Of a DNA stretch of 48,274 nt, positions 28,604 to 38,177 are shown one piece after another. A program made the position numbers and the translations under genes. Numbering within the stretch: the stretch's first letter is position 1; each line of letters starts with the position of its first letter. The notes under the pieces were generated by a model, which was not told the DNA's origin, ran no database searches, and worked only from the letters and a program-made list of their open reading frames with translations. The stretch comes from Rahnella perminowiae (GTDB taxonomy: Bacteria; Pseudomonadota; Gammaproteobacteria; Enterobacterales; Enterobacteriaceae). The DNA is taken from NCBI RefSeq assembly GCF_019049755.1, contig NZ_JAFMOS010000641.1:1-48274 (forward strand), in the 5' to 3' direction.

Positions 28604-29476
28604 CTAGGGCATATCCGGCTGCCAGTCGTGATTGAACCATAAATGTAGCGTGGCATAAGTACGCCAGGGTTTCCAGATTTCGGCATAGCGGGCAATTTTC
28701 GCCGGCGTCATTCCCGGAAAGCGTTGCTTAATCAGATAATCGCCCCCGAGAAAAACATCAGGCGCAGACCAGGCGCGCATGGCGATATAACTGGCGGTCC
28801 AGTTGCCAATCCCCGGCATTGCCAGCAGTTGTTTTATTCCGTCCTGCACATCGGTGATGCCATCCAGCGGCAAACGACCCTCCTCCACCGCCTGTGCAAG
28901 ATTAATCAGACATGCCGCACGCTTGCCCTGCACACCGATGCCCCGTAAATCATCCACCGTTAACTGCCCGATCGTAGCCGCAGATGGAAACAAATGGGTC
29001 AGTGCCACAAACGGCGTACACACAGAGTCTCCCCATTTTTCGGTCAGCCGCGTCGCCAGTGTCGCCGCCATTTTCACGCTCACCAGTTGTCCGAGAATGG
29101 CGCGAACCGTCAGCTCAAAACGGTTGATACAGCCCGGCAGACGTAATCCCACGGCGTTTTCCGCCAGCGTCCCCAGACCGCCGGCGATCAGCATCGGCTG
29201 CGCATCCAGATCCAGCAAACGCCGCACCTGTGCCGCCACTTTTTCCGTGACCGGCGAGAGCGACGCCGACACTTCCAGCTCAACGCCATGTTGCTCAGGC
29301 AACGGACGCAGCCGCAACCAGCCTGTCAGCCGTTCACCATTGTGCATCACTGCCAGCGTGCGCTGATAATATTCGCCGTCCTGCTGTTCGACGCCCTGCA
29401 ACGCACGTACGCCGAGAAAAGTCGTCATCCATTGCCAGTCATACGGAGGCTGATACGTCAGAAGCATTCGGGTCAC
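28604..29476 (-). CDS. alkA: DNA-3-methyladenine glycosylase II AlkA
   Basis: AlkA removes alkylated bases from DNA in base-excision repair. The 290-residue protein matches E. coli AlkA: QPPYDWQWM at the N-terminus, LRLPGC, RAILGQLVSVKMAA, the helix-hairpin-helix PGIGNWTASYIAMR, and the catalytic aspartate in VFLGGDYLIKQRFPGMTP. The start is GTG at 29476, with AAGGA seven bases upstream; the first ATG is too far from it. No Ada gene or Ada box is seen nearby, so control by alkylation is not shown. Confidence 0.94.
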   Translation of the reverse strand: MTRMLLTYQPPYDWQWMTTFLGVRALQGVEQQDGEYYQRTLAVMHNGERLTGWLRLRPLPEQHGVELEVSASLSPVTEKVAAQVRRLLDLDAQPMLIAGGLGTLAENAVGLRLPGCINRFELTVRAILGQLVSVKMAATLATRLTEKWGDSVCTPFVALTHLFPSAATIGQLTVDDLRGIGVQGKRAACLINLAQAVEEGRLPLDGITDVQDGIKQLLAMPGIGNWTASYIAMRAWSAPDVFLGGDYLIKQRFPGMTPAKIARYAEIWKPWRTYATLHLWFNHDWQPDMP

Positions 29477-29489
29477 AGGGTAATCCTTA

Positions 29490-29514
29490 TAAAAAAGCCT
29501 CCAAAAAGGAGGCT
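29490..29514 (-). terminator. Intrinsic terminator of cysS
   Basis: On the minus strand AGCCTCC pairs with GGAGGCT around five T and is followed by six T. It lies after the shortened ERIC repeat in the cysS 3' region and before alkA. Confidence 0.9.
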
Positions 29515-29529
29515 GTTGAGATCACGCCT

Positions 29530-29595
29530 CTCCAAAATAACTGGAGTTGCAGCAAGGCGGCAAACCCGCACTGCTGCAGCTTCAGGTATGAAGGA
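29530..29595 (+). repeat. Internally deleted ERIC repeat after cysS
   Basis: Only the two outer parts are kept: AAAATAACTGGAGTTGCAGC with AAGGCGGCAAA on the left, and CTGCAGCTTCAGGTATGAAGG on the right in two short blocks. The central ~60 bp of the usual 123-bp unit are missing. It sits 2 bp from the cysS stop, inside the 3' untranslated region. Confidence 0.75.
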
Positions 29596-29597
29596 GA

Positions 29598-30989
29598 TTA
29601 CTTGCGGCGCCAGGTGGTTCCGGCAGCGCCATCTTCTAACACGATACCCATTTCATTGAGACGATCACGCGCTTTGTCCGCCATGCCCCAGTCTTTGCTG
29701 GCACGGGCATCGTTACGTTGTTTGATCAACGCTTCGATTTCAGCCACTTCGTCGTCATTATCCGCCTGTGCGCCGGACTTGAGGAACTGCTCCGGATCCT
29801 GTTCCAGCAGGCCAAGTACACCCGCCAGCTGGCGCAGTTCGGCGGCCAGTCCGTTTGCCGCAGACAGGTCTTCCGCTTTCAGGCGGTTGATGTCACGCGC
29901 CATATCGAACAGCACAGAATAAGCTTCCGGCGTATTGAAATCGTCGTCCATAGCCGCACGGAAACGCGCAACGAAAGCCTCACCACCGGCTGGCGTTGCA
30001 GCAGCATCGGTCCCGCGCAGCGCGGTGTAAAGACGCTCCATTGAGGTACGCGCCAGTTTCAGATTCTCTTCGCTGTAATTCAGCTGGCTGCGGTAATGAC
30101 CCGACATCAGGAAATAGCGCACACTTTCAGCATCGTAATATTTCAGCACGTCGCGCACCGTAAAGAAGTTATCCAGCGATTTGGACATTTTTTCACGATC
30201 AATCATCACCATACCGGAGTGCATCCAGGTATTCACATACGGACCGTCATGTGCGCAGCTTGACTGTGCAATTTCGTTTTCATGGTGCGGGAACATCAGA
30301 TCAGAACCGCCGCCGTGAATGTCGAAATGCGCGCCGAGCTGTTTGCAGTTCATGGCAGAACATTCGATATGCCAGCCCGGGCGACCTTCGCCCCACGGTG
30401 ATGTCCAGCTCGGCTCGCCCGGCTTTGACATTTTCCACAACACAAAATCCATCGGATTGCGTTTCACGTTAGCTTCAACTTCAACGCGTGCGCCAGCCTG
30501 TAACTGATCCAGATCCTGACGGGACAATACGCCGTAATCCGGATCACTTTCCACCCAGAACATCACGTCGCCGTTCGACGCGACATAAGCATGGTCGCGG
30601 TCAATCAGCTTCTGCACGATATCGATGATCTCATCAATGTGCCGCGTCGCACGCGGTTCCGCGTCCGGTGGCAAAATGTTCAGTGAGGCAAAATCAGCGT
30701 GCATTTCCGCGATCATACGATCGGTTAGCGACATGAAAGTTTCGCCATTTTCAGCGGCACGTTTAATGATTTTGTCGTCGATATCGGTAATGTTGCGCAC
30801 ATATTTCAGGTCATAACCGAGGTAGCGCAGATAACGTGATACCACGTCGAAAGACACAAAGGTGCGACCATGGCCGATATGACACAGGTCGTAAACAGTG
30901 ATCCCACACACGTACATACCGACTTTACCGGCATGAATTGGCTTGAATTCCTCTTTTTGGCGACTCAGGGTATTAAAAATCTTCAGCAT
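29598..30989 (-). CDS. cysS: Cysteinyl-tRNA synthetase CysS
   Basis: This class I synthetase charges tRNA-Cys. The 463-residue protein carries HIGH (37-40) and KMSKS (about 267-271), and zinc ligands at Cys28, in GWHIECSAM and in FPHHENE. The C-terminal tRNA-binding region ends in GTTWRRK. The opening [14 protein letters not shown] fits the family. It is divergent from ppiB, as in E. coli, with 227 bp between the start codons, and ends next to a shortened ERIC repeat and a strong terminator. Confidence 0.97.
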   Translation of the reverse strand: MLKIFNTLSRQKEEFKPIHAGKVGMYVCGITVYDLCHIGHGRTFVSFDVVSRYLRYLGYDLKYVRNITDIDDKIIKRAAENGETFMSLTDRMIAEMHADFASLNILPPDAEPRATRHIDEIIDIVQKLIDRDHAYVASNGDVMFWVESDPDYGVLSRQDLDQLQAGARVEVEANVKRNPMDFVLWKMSKPGEPSWTSPWGEGRPGWHIECSAMNCKQLGAHFDIHGGGSDLMFPHHENEIAQSSCAHDGPYVNTWMHSGMVMIDREKMSKSLDNFFTVRDVLKYYDAESVRYFLMSGHYRSQLNYSEENLKLARTSMERLYTALRGTDAAATPAGGEAFVARFRAAMDDDFNTPEAYSVLFDMARDINRLKAEDLSAANGLAAELRQLAGVLGLLEQDPEQFLKSGAQADNDDEVAEIEALIKQRNDARASKDWGMADKARDRLNEMGIVLEDGAAGTTWRRK

Positions 30990-31139
30990 CAGGCTATTCC
31001 GTGTGTTGGGCGTAGAAAATGACGTTGACGCGTTTAAGCGACACTAACGCGTATAATATAACGAAAATGATTTCACCGAAACGCCATAAGGCCACCGGAC
31101 GGGCTTTAGTCATCACAAAGCCACTGCTGACGGCAACTT

Positions 31140-31169
31140 TTGAGTTATGGTATAAGAAAAGGCTATAGT
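31140..31169 (+). promoter_or_regulatory. Probable ppiB promoter
   Basis: TTGAGT (31140-31145) and TATAGT (31164-31169) are spaced by 18 bases. The start codon of ppiB is 48 bases after the -10. A small hairpin GCTCTTACTAAGAGC follows in the leader. Confidence 0.45.
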
Positions 31170-31216
31170 AGCCGCTCTTACTAAGAGCACACATCAACAT
31201 TAGCAGGATGATAAAT

Positions 31217-31711
31217 ATGGTCACTTTCCACACTAACCACGGCGACATCGTCATTAATACTTTCGCTGACAAAGCGCCAGCCACCGTTGAAAACTTCCTG
31301 AACTATTGCCGTAAAGGCTTCTACGACAACACTATTTTCCACCGTGTGATTAACGGTTTCATGATCCAGGGCGGCGGTTTTGAGCCAGGCATGAACCAGA
31401 AAAACACCGATGCGCCTATCAATAATGAAGCAGACAATGGTCTGAAAAATACCAAAGGCACGCTGGCAATGGCGCGTACCAACGATCCGCACTCCGCCAC
31501 GGCCCAGTTCTTCATCAACGTCACTGACAACGATTTCCTGAACCACAGCGGCAAAAATGCGCAAGGTTGGGGTTACTGCGTATTCGCAGAAGTGGTCGAA
31601 GGCATGGATGTGGTTGACGCGATCAAAGCCGTCAAAACCGGCCGCAGCGGCATGCACCAGGACGTTCCAAAAGAAGATGTTGTGATCAAAAGCGTCACAG
31701 TCAGCGAATAA
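31217..31711 (+). CDS. ppiB: Peptidyl-prolyl cis-trans isomerase B (cyclophilin) PpiB
   Basis: PpiB is the cytoplasmic cyclophilin that speeds proline isomerisation during folding. Its 164 residues match E. coli PpiB, including the active-site segments [31 protein letters not shown] and [15 protein letters not shown]. The ATG at 31217 is eight bases after AGGA; the open frame starts three codons earlier. lpxH follows 11 bp downstream, so they form an operon. Confidence 0.96.
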   Translation: MVTFHTNHGDIVINTFADKAPATVENFLNYCRKGFYDNTIFHRVINGFMIQGGGFEPGMNQKNTDAPINNEADNGLKNTKGTLAMARTNDPHSATAQFFINVTDNDFLNHSGKNAQGWGYCVFAEVVEGMDVVDAIKAVKTGRSGMHQDVPKEDVVIKSVTVSE

Positions 31712-31722
31712 TCAACGTCGGG

Positions 31723-32445
31723 ATGACCACGTTTTTTATTGCAGATATCCATCTTTGCGCACAGGAACCGGCAATCACTGCCGGTTTTCTGCGTTTTCTG
31801 CGCGAAGATGCGCCGCAGGCTGATGCCCTGTACATTCTCGGTGACCTGTTTGAAGCCTGGATTGGCGACGATGATCCGCAGCCGCTTCATGCCGAGATCG
31901 CCGCAGCACTCAATCAGTTACACCAGCAAGGCGTACCCTGCTTTTTCATTCATGGTAACCGCGATTTTCTGCTCGGCAGACGCTTCGCACGCGACAGCCT
32001 GATGACATTGCTGCCGGAAAAAAAAGTGCTTGAGCTGTATGGCCGCCGCGTCCTGATCCTGCACGGTGATACCCTGTGTACCGATGATGTCGCGTATCAA
32101 AATTTCCGCAAAAAAGTCCACAACCCGCTGATCCAAAGACTTTTCCTGATGCTGCCGCTGAAATGGCGGCTGGCGATTGCCGCCAGAATGCGCGCCAACA
32201 GCAAAGCCTCAAATCAGGGTAAGTCACTGGATATTATGGATGTGAACCCGCAGGCAGTGATCAGCGAAATGCAGACGTCAGGCGTAGAATGGTTGATTCA
32301 CGGCCATACCCATCGTCCGGCGATCCACGAGGTGGCGTTGCAGAATAAAACCGGCCACCGGGTGGTACTCGGTGCCTGGCACGAAGAAGGCTCGATGGTC
32401 AAGGTGACTGCCGACAACGTGGAACTGATCAGCTTCCCGTTTTGA
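31723..32445 (+). CDS. lpxH: UDP-2,3-diacylglucosamine pyrophosphatase LpxH
   Basis: LpxH cleaves UDP-2,3-diacylglucosamine to lipid X in lipid A synthesis at the inner membrane. The 240-residue metallophosphoesterase keeps all metal ligands: Asp8 and His10 in ADIHLC, Asp41 in [11 protein letters not shown], Asn79 in GNRDF, His114 in HGDTLC, and His195 and His197 in HGHTHRP. The substrate-binding helical insert (about 125-170) is present. Its ribosome-binding site is weak, so translation is probably coupled to ppiB. Confidence 0.97.
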   Translation: MTTFFIADIHLCAQEPAITAGFLRFLREDAPQADALYILGDLFEAWIGDDDPQPLHAEIAAALNQLHQQGVPCFFIHGNRDFLLGRRFARDSLMTLLPEKKVLELYGRRVLILHGDTLCTDDVAYQNFRKKVHNPLIQRLFLMLPLKWRLAIAARMRANSKASNQGKSLDIMDVNPQAVISEMQTSGVEWLIHGHTHRPAIHEVALQNKTGHRVVLGAWHEEGSMVKVTADNVELISFPF

Positions 32446-32458
32446 GTCACCCTCCCAT

Positions 32459-32580
32459 TACCCTGAATAATGTTGAGTTGCCGAAGGCAACAAGTTTGTG
32501 AATCCCCGGGAGCTTAGCTGGCTCAGTGACAAGGGCGAATGAACGCAGTCAACATATCAGCAGCCTGAAGTATGAAGGGT
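32459..32580 (+). repeat. ERIC repeat that includes the 3' end of miaE
   Basis: This 122-bp copy keeps the classical core GTGAATCCCCGGGAGCTTAG and the ends TACCCTGAATAAT and CTGAAGTATGAAGGGT. The miaE stop codon (32557-32559) and the last codons of miaE lie inside its right end. Confidence 0.92.
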
Positions 32581-33189
32581 GACAGGTACGCCGCTGTGGA
32601 AGCGGAATTGCTCATCCGGCGTGAGGATCAGTTCCGCTTCAATTCTGCCAAACTCCTCTACCCGTTCACGGATATCCGTTCCGGCATACTGTTCTGCCAG
32701 CGCCAGGTAATCGGCAAAATGCCGTGATTCAGAACGCAGCAGTGAGGTATAAAAGCGCGATAAGGTTTCATCGAGATGTGGCGCAATTTTGGCAAAGCGC
32801 TCGCAGGAACGCGCTTCGATGTACGCTCCGATAATCAGCCGGTCAACCAGAATATTCAGATCATCATGATGACGGGTATGTTTGATCATCCCGCTGGCAT
32901 AGCGCGACGGTGAAAGCTGGGTATAAGTAATATTGCGTTTTTGCATGATTTCCACCACCTGCTCAAAGTGGTGAAGCTCTTCCCGTGCCAGACGGGCCGC
33001 GCAAAACAGCAGTTCAGTGCGCTCAAGATATTTGGTCATCAGGCTCATCGCCGTTGCCGCCGCTTTCTTTTCACAGTTGGCGTGATCAATCAGCATCACC
33101 GTCTGATTTTCCAGTGCCACATCGACCCAGATAGCAGGGGTTTCACAGTGAAGAAAATCATAAATCGGTGCCAGTAAAGCCTGCGTCAT
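32557..33189 (-). CDS. miaE: tRNA 2-methylthio-N6-isopentenyladenosine(37) hydroxylase MiaE
   Basis: MiaE is a non-haem diiron monooxygenase that hydroxylates ms2i6A37 of tRNA. Ligand motifs of the ferritin-like fold are visible: NCEKKAA (Glu40), AREELHHFE (Glu70, His73), YIEARSCERF (Glu125) and SESRHF (Glu154, His157). The 210-residue length is nearer to the short family members than to the longer Salmonella protein. The ribosome-binding site is weak (GGAAAC). The last eight residues and the stop codon come from an ERIC repeat. E. coli lacks miaE. Confidence 0.93.
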   Translation of the reverse strand: MTQALLAPIYDFLHCETPAIWVDVALENQTVMLIDHANCEKKAAATAMSLMTKYLERTELLFCAARLAREELHHFEQVVEIMQKRNITYTQLSPSRYASGMIKHTRHHDDLNILVDRLIIGAYIEARSCERFAKIAPHLDETLSRFYTSLLRSESRHFADYLALAEQYAGTDIRERVEEFGRIEAELILTPDEQFRFHSGVPVTLHTSGC

Positions 33190-33284
33190 AAATCAGTTTC
33201 CAGTCAGATTTGTCATTAACAGCGTGAGGGGGATTATACAAATCTGCCGCCAACTTCTCATCAAAAATGCGCGGTTTTCCGGCG

Positions 33285-33322
33285 ACGCAACCGTTTTCCT
33301 CCCTCACGGAGCATGCTATCAT
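33285..33322 (+). promoter_or_regulatory. PurR box and purE promoter
   Basis: ACGCAACCGTTTTCCT (33285-33300) fits the PurR operator and closely resembles that of E. coli purE. An extended -10 TGCTATCAT ends at 33322, with TTTTCC at 33294-33299 as a weak -35 inside the operator at 17-bp spacing. Repressor binding would block the -35 region. Confidence 0.8.
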
Positions 33323-33369
33323 TTGCGCCCTCGCAGTTTCTATTTCCGAATCACAGGAGCTTTACAGAC

Positions 33370-33879
33370 ATGTCATCCAACGTTACCCCGGCAAAAATCG
33401 CCATCGTTATGGGGTCAAAAAGTGACTGGGCGACCATGCAGTTCGCCGCCGACGTCCTCACAACGCTGAATATTCCTTTCCATGTCGATATCGTCTCCGC
33501 TCACCGTACGCCGGACAAGTTATTTACTTTCGCTGAGCAGGCTTCCGCTAACGGATTTGATGTGATCATCGCGGGTGCCGGTGGTGCAGCGCATTTACCG
33601 GGCATGCTGGCGGCGAAGACGCTGGTACCGGTGTTGGGTGTTCCGGTGCAAAGTGCGGCACTCAGTGGCATCGACAGCTTATATTCCATCGTGCAGATGC
33701 CGCGTGGCATTCCGGTCGGTACGCTGGCGATTGGTAAAGCGGGTGCGGCTAACGCGGCGCTACTGGCGGCACAGATTCTGGCATTGCATGATGCTGAAAT
33801 TGCCAAAAATCTGGCGACATGGCGCACCACACAAACGGACGAAGTGCTGAATAATCCCGATCCGCGGGAGGAAGCATGA
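33370..33879 (+). CDS. purE: N5-carboxyaminoimidazole ribonucleotide mutase PurE
   Basis: PurE moves the carboxyl group of N5-CAIR to give CAIR. The 169 residues match E. coli, with SKSD (16-19), the catalytic His45 in SAHRTP, and [11 protein letters not shown]. The ATG at 33370 follows AGGAGC; the open frame runs further upstream but without similarity. The stop codon overlaps the purK start by four bases (ATGA), so translation is coupled. Confidence 0.97.
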   Translation: MSSNVTPAKIAIVMGSKSDWATMQFAADVLTTLNIPFHVDIVSAHRTPDKLFTFAEQASANGFDVIIAGAGGAAHLPGMLAAKTLVPVLGVPVQSAALSGIDSLYSIVQMPRGIPVGTLAIGKAGAANAALLAAQILALHDAEIAKNLATWRTTQTDEVLNNPDPREEA

Positions 33880-34940
33880 AACCGGTTTGCGTACTCGGAA
33901 ACGGTCAGTTAGGCAGAATGCTGCGTCAGGCCGGTGAACCGCTGGGCATCGCCGTATATCCCGTCGGCCTGGATGCCGAGCCGGAAGCCGTACCGTATCA
34001 GCAAAGCGTCATCACTGCTGAAATCGAGCGCTGGCCGGAAACTGCCCTGACCCGTGAACTGGCGACGCATAATGCGTTCGTCAACCGCGATATTTTCCCG
34101 CGTCTGGCCGACCGCCTGACGCAAAAACAGTTACTGGATCAACTCGGCCTGGCAACCGCACCATGGCAGTTGCTGGCCGATGTTGCCCAATGGCCGCAGG
34201 TTTTCTCACAGCTGGGTGAACTGGCGATTGTGAAACGTCGTGTTGGCGGTTACGACGGCCGGGGTCAGTGGCGTCTGCGTTCAGGCGAAGAAAATACGCT
34301 GCCGCAGGATTGCTACGGCGAATGCATCGTTGAGCAGGGCATCAATTTCTCCGGTGAAGTCTCGCTGGTGGGTGCACGCGGACACGACGGCAAAACGGTC
34401 TTTTATCCGCTGACCCACAACCTGCATCAGGACGGTATTTTGCGCACCAGCGTTGCGCTGCCACAGCCGGATGCTAATCTGCAACGGCAGGCAGAAGGCA
34501 TGCTGTCGGCCATCATGAACGAACTGAAATATGTCGGCGTGATGGCGATGGAATGTTTCGTGGTCAGCGAAGGGTTGCTGATCAACGAGCTGGCGCCGCG
34601 TGTACATAACAGCGGGCACTGGACGCAAAACGGCGCATCCTACAGTCAGTTTGAAATGCATCTGCGCGCCATTCTCGATCTGCCGCTGCCGAAACCGGTA
34701 GTGAGTTCGCCGTCGGTGATGGTGAATCTGATTGGCACCGATGTATCAGAAAAATGGCTGAGTCTGCCGCTGGTCAATCTACACTGGTATGAGAAAGACG
34801 TGCGTCCGGGTCGTAAAGTCGGACACCTGAATCTCAACGACGCCAGCGCCAGCCTGCTGAAAGACACTCTCAACGCACTGATCCCGATGCTGCCGCCAGA
34901 ATACGCCAGCGGCATTGAATGGGCAGTTGATAAGCTTTGA
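33876..34940 (+). CDS. purK: N5-carboxyaminoimidazole ribonucleotide synthase PurK
   Basis: PurK is an ATP-grasp enzyme that carboxylates AIR with bicarbonate and ATP. The 354-residue protein begins [20 protein letters not shown] (AIR-binding Rossmann part). It also has [14 protein letters not shown] and [14 protein letters not shown] of the ATP-grasp core. GGGAGGAAGC stands before the ATG, which overlaps the purE stop. No typical terminator follows; instead there is a GC-rich repeat block before the convergent ybbP. Confidence 0.96.
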   Translation: MKPVCVLGNGQLGRMLRQAGEPLGIAVYPVGLDAEPEAVPYQQSVITAEIERWPETALTRELATHNAFVNRDIFPRLADRLTQKQLLDQLGLATAPWQLLADVAQWPQVFSQLGELAIVKRRVGGYDGRGQWRLRSGEENTLPQDCYGECIVEQGINFSGEVSLVGARGHDGKTVFYPLTHNLHQDGILRTSVALPQPDANLQRQAEGMLSAIMNELKYVGVMAMECFVVSEGLLINELAPRVHNSGHWTQNGASYSQFEMHLRAILDLPLPKPVVSSPSVMVNLIGTDVSEKWLSLPLVNLHWYEKDVRPGRKVGHLNLNDASASLLKDTLNALIPMLPPEYASGIEWAVDKL

Positions 34941-34943
34941 TTT

Positions 34944-35052
34944 GATCGACTCCCTCCCCTGCGAAGGTGGGGGAGAAAAGCGCGATCGGCTCCCCCCCCT
35001 GCGATGAACTGCCCCCCTAAACCTGGACACCAGATTATCGCAGGGGGGAGGC
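34944..35052. repeat. GC-rich triple repeat with possible IS-end remnant
   Basis: Two 21-bp direct copies (34944-34964 and 34984-35004, three mismatches) contain a CTCCC...CCCTGCGA motif, and an inverted copy lies at 35038-35052. The second and third copies can form a long hairpin. Its loop (35005-35033) reads TGAACTGCCCCCC then TGGACACC, which resembles the end of an IS3-family element. Confidence 0.6.
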
Positions 35053-35061
35053 GTTTAGAAA

Positions 35062-37494
35062 CTACGAGTCGTATTGCCTGAACAACGCCCGTCCCCGCAG
35101 CAATCTGACACCCAGCCAGCCACCGCAAACTGACAACAGCACCGCCCCGACGACCGGAACCGCAATCCACATCAGATAATTCGGCTCCCACGGGAAATCA
35201 AACACTTTGCGTTGCAGCAGCCATAACGCGGCTTCCGCACCGATTGCGGCGGCGATCCCGGCCACCAGCCCGAGCACGGCAAATTCACACCACAGTGTCC
35301 GGTGGAGCATTTTTTTGCTGGCACCCAGCGTACGGTAAACAATCAGTTCCTGACGGCGCTGATGCATGCCGACCTGAATCTGCGCCAGCAACAGCAATCC
35401 GCCACACAGCATCACCAGGATCACCATCACTTCCAGCGCCTTGCTGACCTGCTGTAATACCTGCCCGACCTGACGCAGAATCGCGCCGATATCCAGCAAA
35501 CTCAGCGTCGGGAACTGGCGGTTAAGCTGCGTGATAGTGCTGATATCGCCATGATAGCGGAAGCTGGTCAGCCAGCTTTGCGGTTGTGCATCCAGCGCAC
35601 CAGGCGGGAAGATAAAGTAGAAATTCGGCTTCAGGCTGTCCCAGTCTACTTTCCGCAGGCTGGTAATTCTGGCACTGAATTCCTGCGTATCGCCGCTGAA
35701 CGTCACGGTATCACCGAGTTTAAGCCCCAGCCTTCCCGCCAGCCCTTCGTCAATTGACACTTCACCGGCTTTCGGCGGCCCGTTGCCTGCCACCAGCGGA
35801 TTGTGATCCGGCAAGCCCTGCATCCAGGTCAGATTCAGTTCACGGTTCACCGCTTCCCCGCCCGCATCGTCCGGTCTGATGATATCCGTGGCCACTTTAT
35901 CGTTAATCTTTGTCAGGCGAACCCGCACAATCGGATAGAAGGTTTCCGGCTCAGCGTTATGCTGATGCAGGAAATCCGTTACCTGTGGGATCTGCTCTTT
36001 GGTGATATTAAGCAGGAAGTAATTCGGACTGTCCGGCGGCAGTTGTTGTTCCCAGCGGTCCAGCAAATCACCACGCATCACCAGCAGTAACGCCAGCAAC
36101 ATAAACGACATTGAGAACGCCGCCAGCTGACTGAGTGTTACCCACGGCTGGCGCAGCAGGCGGTTAACCGCCAGACGCAGCGGTAACTGACGGAGCGTCA
36201 GCTTGCGTAACAGCATCAGTGCTCCCCAGCCAGTCACACCGAGCAGTAACGAAAGCACCAGCACGCCTGCCAGCAACGACCAGAGCAGTGAACTTCCGCC
36301 CATCAGTGCCGCCAGCAGACCGATCACCACCAATACCATTACCGGCAGGAAATAACGCAGCGGCCAGACATTCGCTACCACGTCATGGCGTAGCACACGC
36401 AGCGGCTGTGTCGCCAGCAATTGACGATAGGGACGGATGCCGATCAGCAGAGAAATCACCACCATCGCACCCATCGACCACACCCACGGCCAGCCACCGG
36501 CAGGCGGCAAGGTGGCGGGCAGAACCGGTGCCAGTACCTTCATAAGCACGGCTTCAAACACCCGACCGATCACGCTACCGCACAACCCTGCCAGTACCAG
36601 TACTGCCAGCCACTGACCAATAATCAGTTTGCGCAGCGCTTTTTTCCCGGCACCCAGTGTTTTCAGCACCGCAACCAGATCGTAACGGCTGCGGCAATAA
36701 TGCCCCATTGAAACGGCAATGGCGGCAATCGACAGCATCAGCGTCAGCAACGCGGACAGCGTGAGGAATTGCTGTGAACGCTGTAAGGATTTGCCCAGCG
36801 CGCCATCGGAATCTTCCATGCCGCTCCAGCGCTGATCCGGCTTGAGCAGGCCTTTTATCGCCTCACCATAACTCTGAATGGCCTGCGGTGAACCGGCAAA
36901 CATATAGCGATACGTCAGCCTGCTGCCCGGCTGAACAGCACCGGTTTTTTTCACGTCTTCCAGATTCATGATCACCCGGGGTGCAGTCTGGAAGGGGTTA
37001 AAGCCTGAATCCGGCTCCTGTAGGATCACACCGGCAATTTTCAGCGTGGTATCACCCACATCCAGATTGTCACCGATTTTCACGTTCAGCAGCGCCAGTA
37101 ATCGCGGCGCAACCAGTACCGTTCCCGGCTCAGGTTTCAGCCCTGCCGGTTCGGTTTGTAACGCCCCATACAGCGGATACGCCAGATCAGTCGCTTTAAC
37201 CGCTGCCAGTTGCGGCGTTTCACCGGCAAAAGTCATGGTCATGAAAGAGAGCTGACGGCTGACTTTTAATCCCTGCGCCTGGGCATCTTGCAGCCAGGCT
37301 TCGGTGATCGGACGGGCAGAACTCAGCACGCGATCCCCGGCAATAAACTCACGGCTCTGCTGACTCAGCCCTTTGTCCATGCGGTCGCTGATGCTGCCGA
37401 GGGCCAGCACACAGGCTACCGCCAGCGCCAGCGCCAGCCAGACAATCAGCAGTGAGGGCGAACGCCATTCCCGCCAGAACCAGCGCCAGATCAT
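35062..37494 (-). CDS. ybbP: ABC transporter permease YbbP
   Basis: YbbP is a large FtsX/MacB-type permease that works with the ATPase YbbA; the substrate is not established. The 810 residues match E. coli YbbP (WFWREWRSPSLLIVWLALALAV at the start, in two halves each with FtsX-like membrane segments and a periplasmic domain). The pattern is one N-terminal helix, a periplasmic domain (about 45-240), a central group of helices (about 250-480), a second periplasmic domain, and a C-terminal trio of helices. The ATG at 37494 overlaps the ybbA stop by four bases, with GGGAGGAAGC upstream. Confidence 0.95.
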   Translation of the reverse strand: MIWRWFWREWRSPSLLIVWLALALAVACVLALGSISDRMDKGLSQQSREFIAGDRVLSSARPITEAWLQDAQAQGLKVSRQLSFMTMTFAGETPQLAAVKATDLAYPLYGALQTEPAGLKPEPGTVLVAPRLLALLNVKIGDNLDVGDTTLKIAGVILQEPDSGFNPFQTAPRVIMNLEDVKKTGAVQPGSRLTYRYMFAGSPQAIQSYGEAIKGLLKPDQRWSGMEDSDGALGKSLQRSQQFLTLSALLTLMLSIAAIAVSMGHYCRSRYDLVAVLKTLGAGKKALRKLIIGQWLAVLVLAGLCGSVIGRVFEAVLMKVLAPVLPATLPPAGGWPWVWSMGAMVVISLLIGIRPYRQLLATQPLRVLRHDVVANVWPLRYFLPVMVLVVIGLLAALMGGSSLLWSLLAGVLVLSLLLGVTGWGALMLLRKLTLRQLPLRLAVNRLLRQPWVTLSQLAAFSMSFMLLALLLVMRGDLLDRWEQQLPPDSPNYFLLNITKEQIPQVTDFLHQHNAEPETFYPIVRVRLTKINDKVATDIIRPDDAGGEAVNRELNLTWMQGLPDHNPLVAGNGPPKAGEVSIDEGLAGRLGLKLGDTVTFSGDTQEFSARITSLRKVDWDSLKPNFYFIFPPGALDAQPQSWLTSFRYHGDISTITQLNRQFPTLSLLDIGAILRQVGQVLQQVSKALEVMVILVMLCGGLLLLAQIQVGMHQRRQELIVYRTLGASKKMLHRTLWCEFAVLGLVAGIAAAIGAEAALWLLQRKVFDFPWEPNYLMWIAVPVVGAVLLSVCGGWLGVRLLRGRALFRQYDS

Positions 37495-38177
37495 GCTTCC
37501 TCCCACAATTTCCCGTCACGCAGACGTAACCGGCGCTGACAACGCGCCGCCAGCTGTTCGTCGTGCGTGACCAGAATCAGCGTCGTCGCCGCATCACGGT
37601 TCAGTGAGAACAGCAGATCGACAATGCGTTCGCCGGTTACGCGATCCAGATTACCGGTCGGCTCATCGGCAAAGAGCAATTTCGGCTTGCCGATAAAGGC
37701 CCGCGCCAGCGCTACACGTTGCTGCTCACCGCCGGAAAGTTGTGCCGGAAGATGATGAAGACGTTCGCCCAGCCCCAGGCTTTCCAGTAACTGCATCGCC
37801 TGCTGACGGCTGCGGCTGTCGCTTTCGCCACGTAACAACGCAGGAAGTTGAACATTTTCCAGCGCGTTGAGTGTCGGCACCAGCATGAAGGACTGAAACA
37901 CAAAACCAACATTTTTAGCCCGCAGTGCTGCGCGCCCTTCTTCGTTCAGTTCGCTAAGGGATTTACCCAGCAATTTCACGTCACCGCGGGTGCCATCATC
38001 CAGCCCGGCAAGAATGCCAAGCAAGGTGGATTTACCGGAGCCGGATTCGCCAATCAGGGCAATTGTCTGGGCAGGTTTGACAACCAGCTCCACACCGGAC
38101 AGGATGGTGAGCTGACCTTCACCCTGACCGACGTGCTTACTTAGATGATGAACTTCAAGAACATTTTCCGCTGGCAT
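37491..38177 (-). CDS. ybbA: ABC transporter ATP-binding protein YbbA
   Basis: YbbA is a LolD/MacB-type ATPase. In 228 residues it has Walker A GESGSGKST (43-51), the Q-loop FVFQSFMLVP, the signature LSGGEQQR, Walker B LLFADEPTGNLD and the switch histidine in VTHD. The length equals E. coli YbbA. It drives YbbP, and its stop overlaps the ybbP start. Its 5' end overlaps the divergent tesA gene by 33 bp, so its promoter must lie inside tesA. Confidence 0.96.
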   Translation of the reverse strand: MPAENVLEVHHLSKHVGQGEGQLTILSGVELVVKPAQTIALIGESGSGKSTLLGILAGLDDGTRGDVKLLGKSLSELNEEGRAALRAKNVGFVFQSFMLVPTLNALENVQLPALLRGESDSRSRQQAMQLLESLGLGERLHHLPAQLSGGEQQRVALARAFIGKPKLLFADEPTGNLDRVTGERIVDLLFSLNRDAATTLILVTHDEQLAARCQRRLRLRDGKLWEEA

